DNA from: Dehalococcoidales bacterium
Lineage (GTDB): Bacteria > Chloroflexota > Dehalococcoidia > Dehalococcoidales > UBA5760
Assembly (NCBI GenBank): GCA_028710655.1
Contig: JAQTTS010000159.1
Span: 1-5,531 of the forward strand
Direction: 5' to 3'
Length of the DNA: 5,531 nucleotides
Position 1 is the stretch's first letter. Every line of letters starts with the position of its first letter. The notes below the pieces were generated by a model. That model saw only the letters and a program-made list of their open reading frames with translations. It did not search any database and had not been told where the DNA came from. Of the stretch, positions 4,770-5,531 are shown in pieces. A program made the translations under genes and the position numbers.

Positions 4770-4859
4770 CTAGTCGCTTGGCCGGAACATGTGGCCACAA
4801 TGCTCACACTCTTTGGCCTCAGCCGGGCTTTCCTTGCCGCAAATTGGACATGTCCTCAT
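4770..4859 (-). CDS. 29-residue zinc-ribbon microprotein
   Basis: This short ORF encodes 29 residues, starting MRTCPICGKES and ending FRPSD before TAG. Four cysteines sit as two CxxC knuckles (C4-P-I-C7 and C18-E-H-C21), each followed by glycine (CG). This is the minimal rubredoxin or zinc-ribbon arrangement, which binds one zinc. Almost nothing lies outside the ribbon, so it should act alone as a small metal-stabilised binding domain rather than as an enzyme. A consensus AAGGAGG lies 8 nt before the ATG, and the gene starts 18 nt after the stop of the head gene, so it is co-transcribed with it. Tiny zinc-ribbon proteins are common in phage structural operons but mostly lack known function. 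Its partner is unknown; capsid, host RNA polymerase or nucleic acid are all open. Confidence 0.72.
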   Translation of the reverse strand: MRTCPICGKESPAEAKECEHCGHMFRPSD

Positions 4860-4867
4860 GCGTCCGT

Positions 4868-4874
4868 CCTCCTT
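4868..4874 (-). promoter_or_regulatory. Consensus Shine-Dalgarno for the 29-residue zinc-ribbon gene
   Basis: The minus strand reads AAGGAGG, followed by 8 nt and then ATG at 4859. The site begins just after the TAA of the upstream head gene. The ideal match and spacing are the main evidence that this very short ORF is translated. Confidence 0.75.
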
Positions 4875-4877
4875 CTC

Positions 4878-5531
4878 TTACTCGATCTGTAGGTAGATCA
4901 TGGCATCGCCGTAGTTACCGGAGTACATCAGGTAGCCCGCCCTCTGGCCGGAAATACCCGATGTGTTGATGCCCTCGTCCTGCATGTTGATCGTGCCGTT
5001 GGTATGGAAATACACATCCCGGTCGTTTGCCGCAGCGCCCGGCCAAGTGCTATTTACCCATGCCCAATGCGGACCCCTGACCTTGCCCCAGAAGAAGTAG
5101 CCGGATGTGATCGCCCTCTGCGAGCAACAAGCAAAGTGCTCATACCCGGCAGAGTACGACCCCGGATTCTTGATGTTGTTCCACGGGTTCGGGTACAGGG
5201 CGATGGTCCCGCCAGAGGCATACGCAGCCGAGAAACCGGCAGCAACCGTAATGTCTACGCTTACGCCGGCTCCAGCCGTGCTCTTCTTGATGAACCGTAT
5301 GTCGTCATAAGACGAACTGGAGGGAATCACCAGGTAGCCCCGCTTGTAGTAGTCGGCGGCTATGGTGCTCGTATCAAGCACGGTAACCGTTCTACCCGCG
5401 GCTACAATCGCCGTTGAGGAGGCCGCCTCTGCACAATCTCCAGTGCAAGCCTCAAGGTACGTATAGGCGTTGATCTTGGCTGCAAGAGGATTGGTCAGTG
5501 CGGCTCCGGCCTTACACAGCCGATACACACT
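4878..5531 (-). CDS. Capsid-associated / head decoration-like structural protein, 5' end missing
   Basis: The frame is open to the right edge of the window. The GTG at 5528 is therefore probably an internal valine, and perhaps a few tens of residues are missing. About 217 residues are visible. The protein is rich in Ala, Gly, Ser, Thr and Tyr, has no catalytic motif, and alternates short beta-like segments with small-residue loops. Numbering from the codon at 5528, residues 1-25 (YRLCKAGAALTNPL...) resemble the start of small beta-rich phage head proteins. Residues 64-120 (YLVIPSSSSYDDIRFIKKS... then YPNPWNNI) and the aromatic segment around 139-158 (AITSGYFFWGKVRGPHWAWV) fit the repeated pattern of such proteins, where a Gly-Tyr-aromatic-Trp stretch follows a YPNPW turn. 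The call is from recalled family pattern, not a search. Its place upstream of an adaptor and tail gene supports a head role. A minor tail or fibre protein is the alternative. It ends in TAA, with the next gene's Shine-Dalgarno immediately after. Confidence 0.6.
   Translation of the reverse strand, partial: SVYRLCKAGAALTNPLAAKINAYTYLEACTGDCAEAASSTAIVAAGRTVTVLDTSTIAADYYKRGYLVIPSSSSYDDIRFIKKSTAGAGVSVDITVAAGFSAAYASGGTIALYPNPWNNIKNPGSYSAGYEHFACCSQRAITSGYFFWGKVRGPHWAWVNSTWPGAAANDRDVYFHTNGTINMQDEGINTSGISGQRAGYLMYSGNYGDAMIYLQIE

Noticed and set aside
4669..4800. N-terminal extension of the 67-residue gene to ATG 4800
   Set aside because: The extension overlaps the zinc-ribbon gene and the hairpin, is Arg/Lys/Pro-rich, and has no ribosome site at 4800.
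1784..5531. Amber (TAG) recoding of the genome, as in some code-15 phages
   Set aside because: The long frames (592, 350, 217 and 165 codons) are all open under the standard code and contain no in-frame TAG, which would be expected in recoded late genes.
1..5531. CRISPR arrays, tRNAs, insertion sequences, attachment sites or defence genes
   Set aside because: No spaced direct repeats, cloverleaf-like sequence, transposase motifs or terminal inverted repeats were seen; the window is almost fully occupied by virion-type genes.

Overview
The window reads as part of the late, virion-structural operon of a tailed double-stranded DNA bacteriophage (Caudoviricetes). It is probably an uncultured or environmental phage, since no named phage is recognisable. 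Every supported gene lies on the minus strand, so the operon is transcribed from position 5531 towards position 1. Spacing is very tight, purine-rich Shine-Dalgarno sequences precede nearly every start, and base composition is moderately GC-rich by eye. This points to a bacterial host with canonical SD-led initiation. No integrase, terminase, portal, tRNA, CRISPR array or transposon is visible. Host and phage genus cannot be told from the sequence.

Layout in transcription order. (1) 5531-4878 holds the 3' part of a beta-rich head protein, best guessed as a capsid decoration or capsid-associated protein. (2) 4859-4770 encodes a 29-residue zinc-ribbon microprotein. (3) 4769-4669 is the only real intergenic gap. 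It holds a perfect 9-bp GC-rich hairpin and a doubtful 19-codon ORF. (4) 4668-2849 is a run of small, mostly unrecognised genes. They encode 67, 67 and 165 residues (the last with a C-C-H-C zinc knuckle and coiled coil), then a two-frame locus at 3743-3299, a 101-residue protein with four CxxC pairs, and a 44-residue basic protein common in phage head regions. (5) 2836-1784 encodes a 350-residue protein best read as a head-tail adaptor with two inserted beta domains. (6) 1777-1 is the first 592 residues of a large tail hub or fibre protein. It stays open at the left edge and is cut just inside a likely carbohydrate-binding module.

The inferred logic is that the right end finishes the capsid, the adaptor joins the head to the tail, and the left end makes the host-facing tip. 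The adaptor leads directly into the hub/fibre gene, with no tail-tube or tape-measure gene between them. This favours a short-tailed (podovirus-like) design or a rearranged tail module. The points most worth a second look are the frame switch at a G6 run (a +1 frameshift, a sequencing indel or an overlapping gene pair), the cluster of three cysteine-rich small proteins between capsid and adaptor, the hairpin after the capsid genes, and the tail gene that lacks a Shine-Dalgarno sequence.
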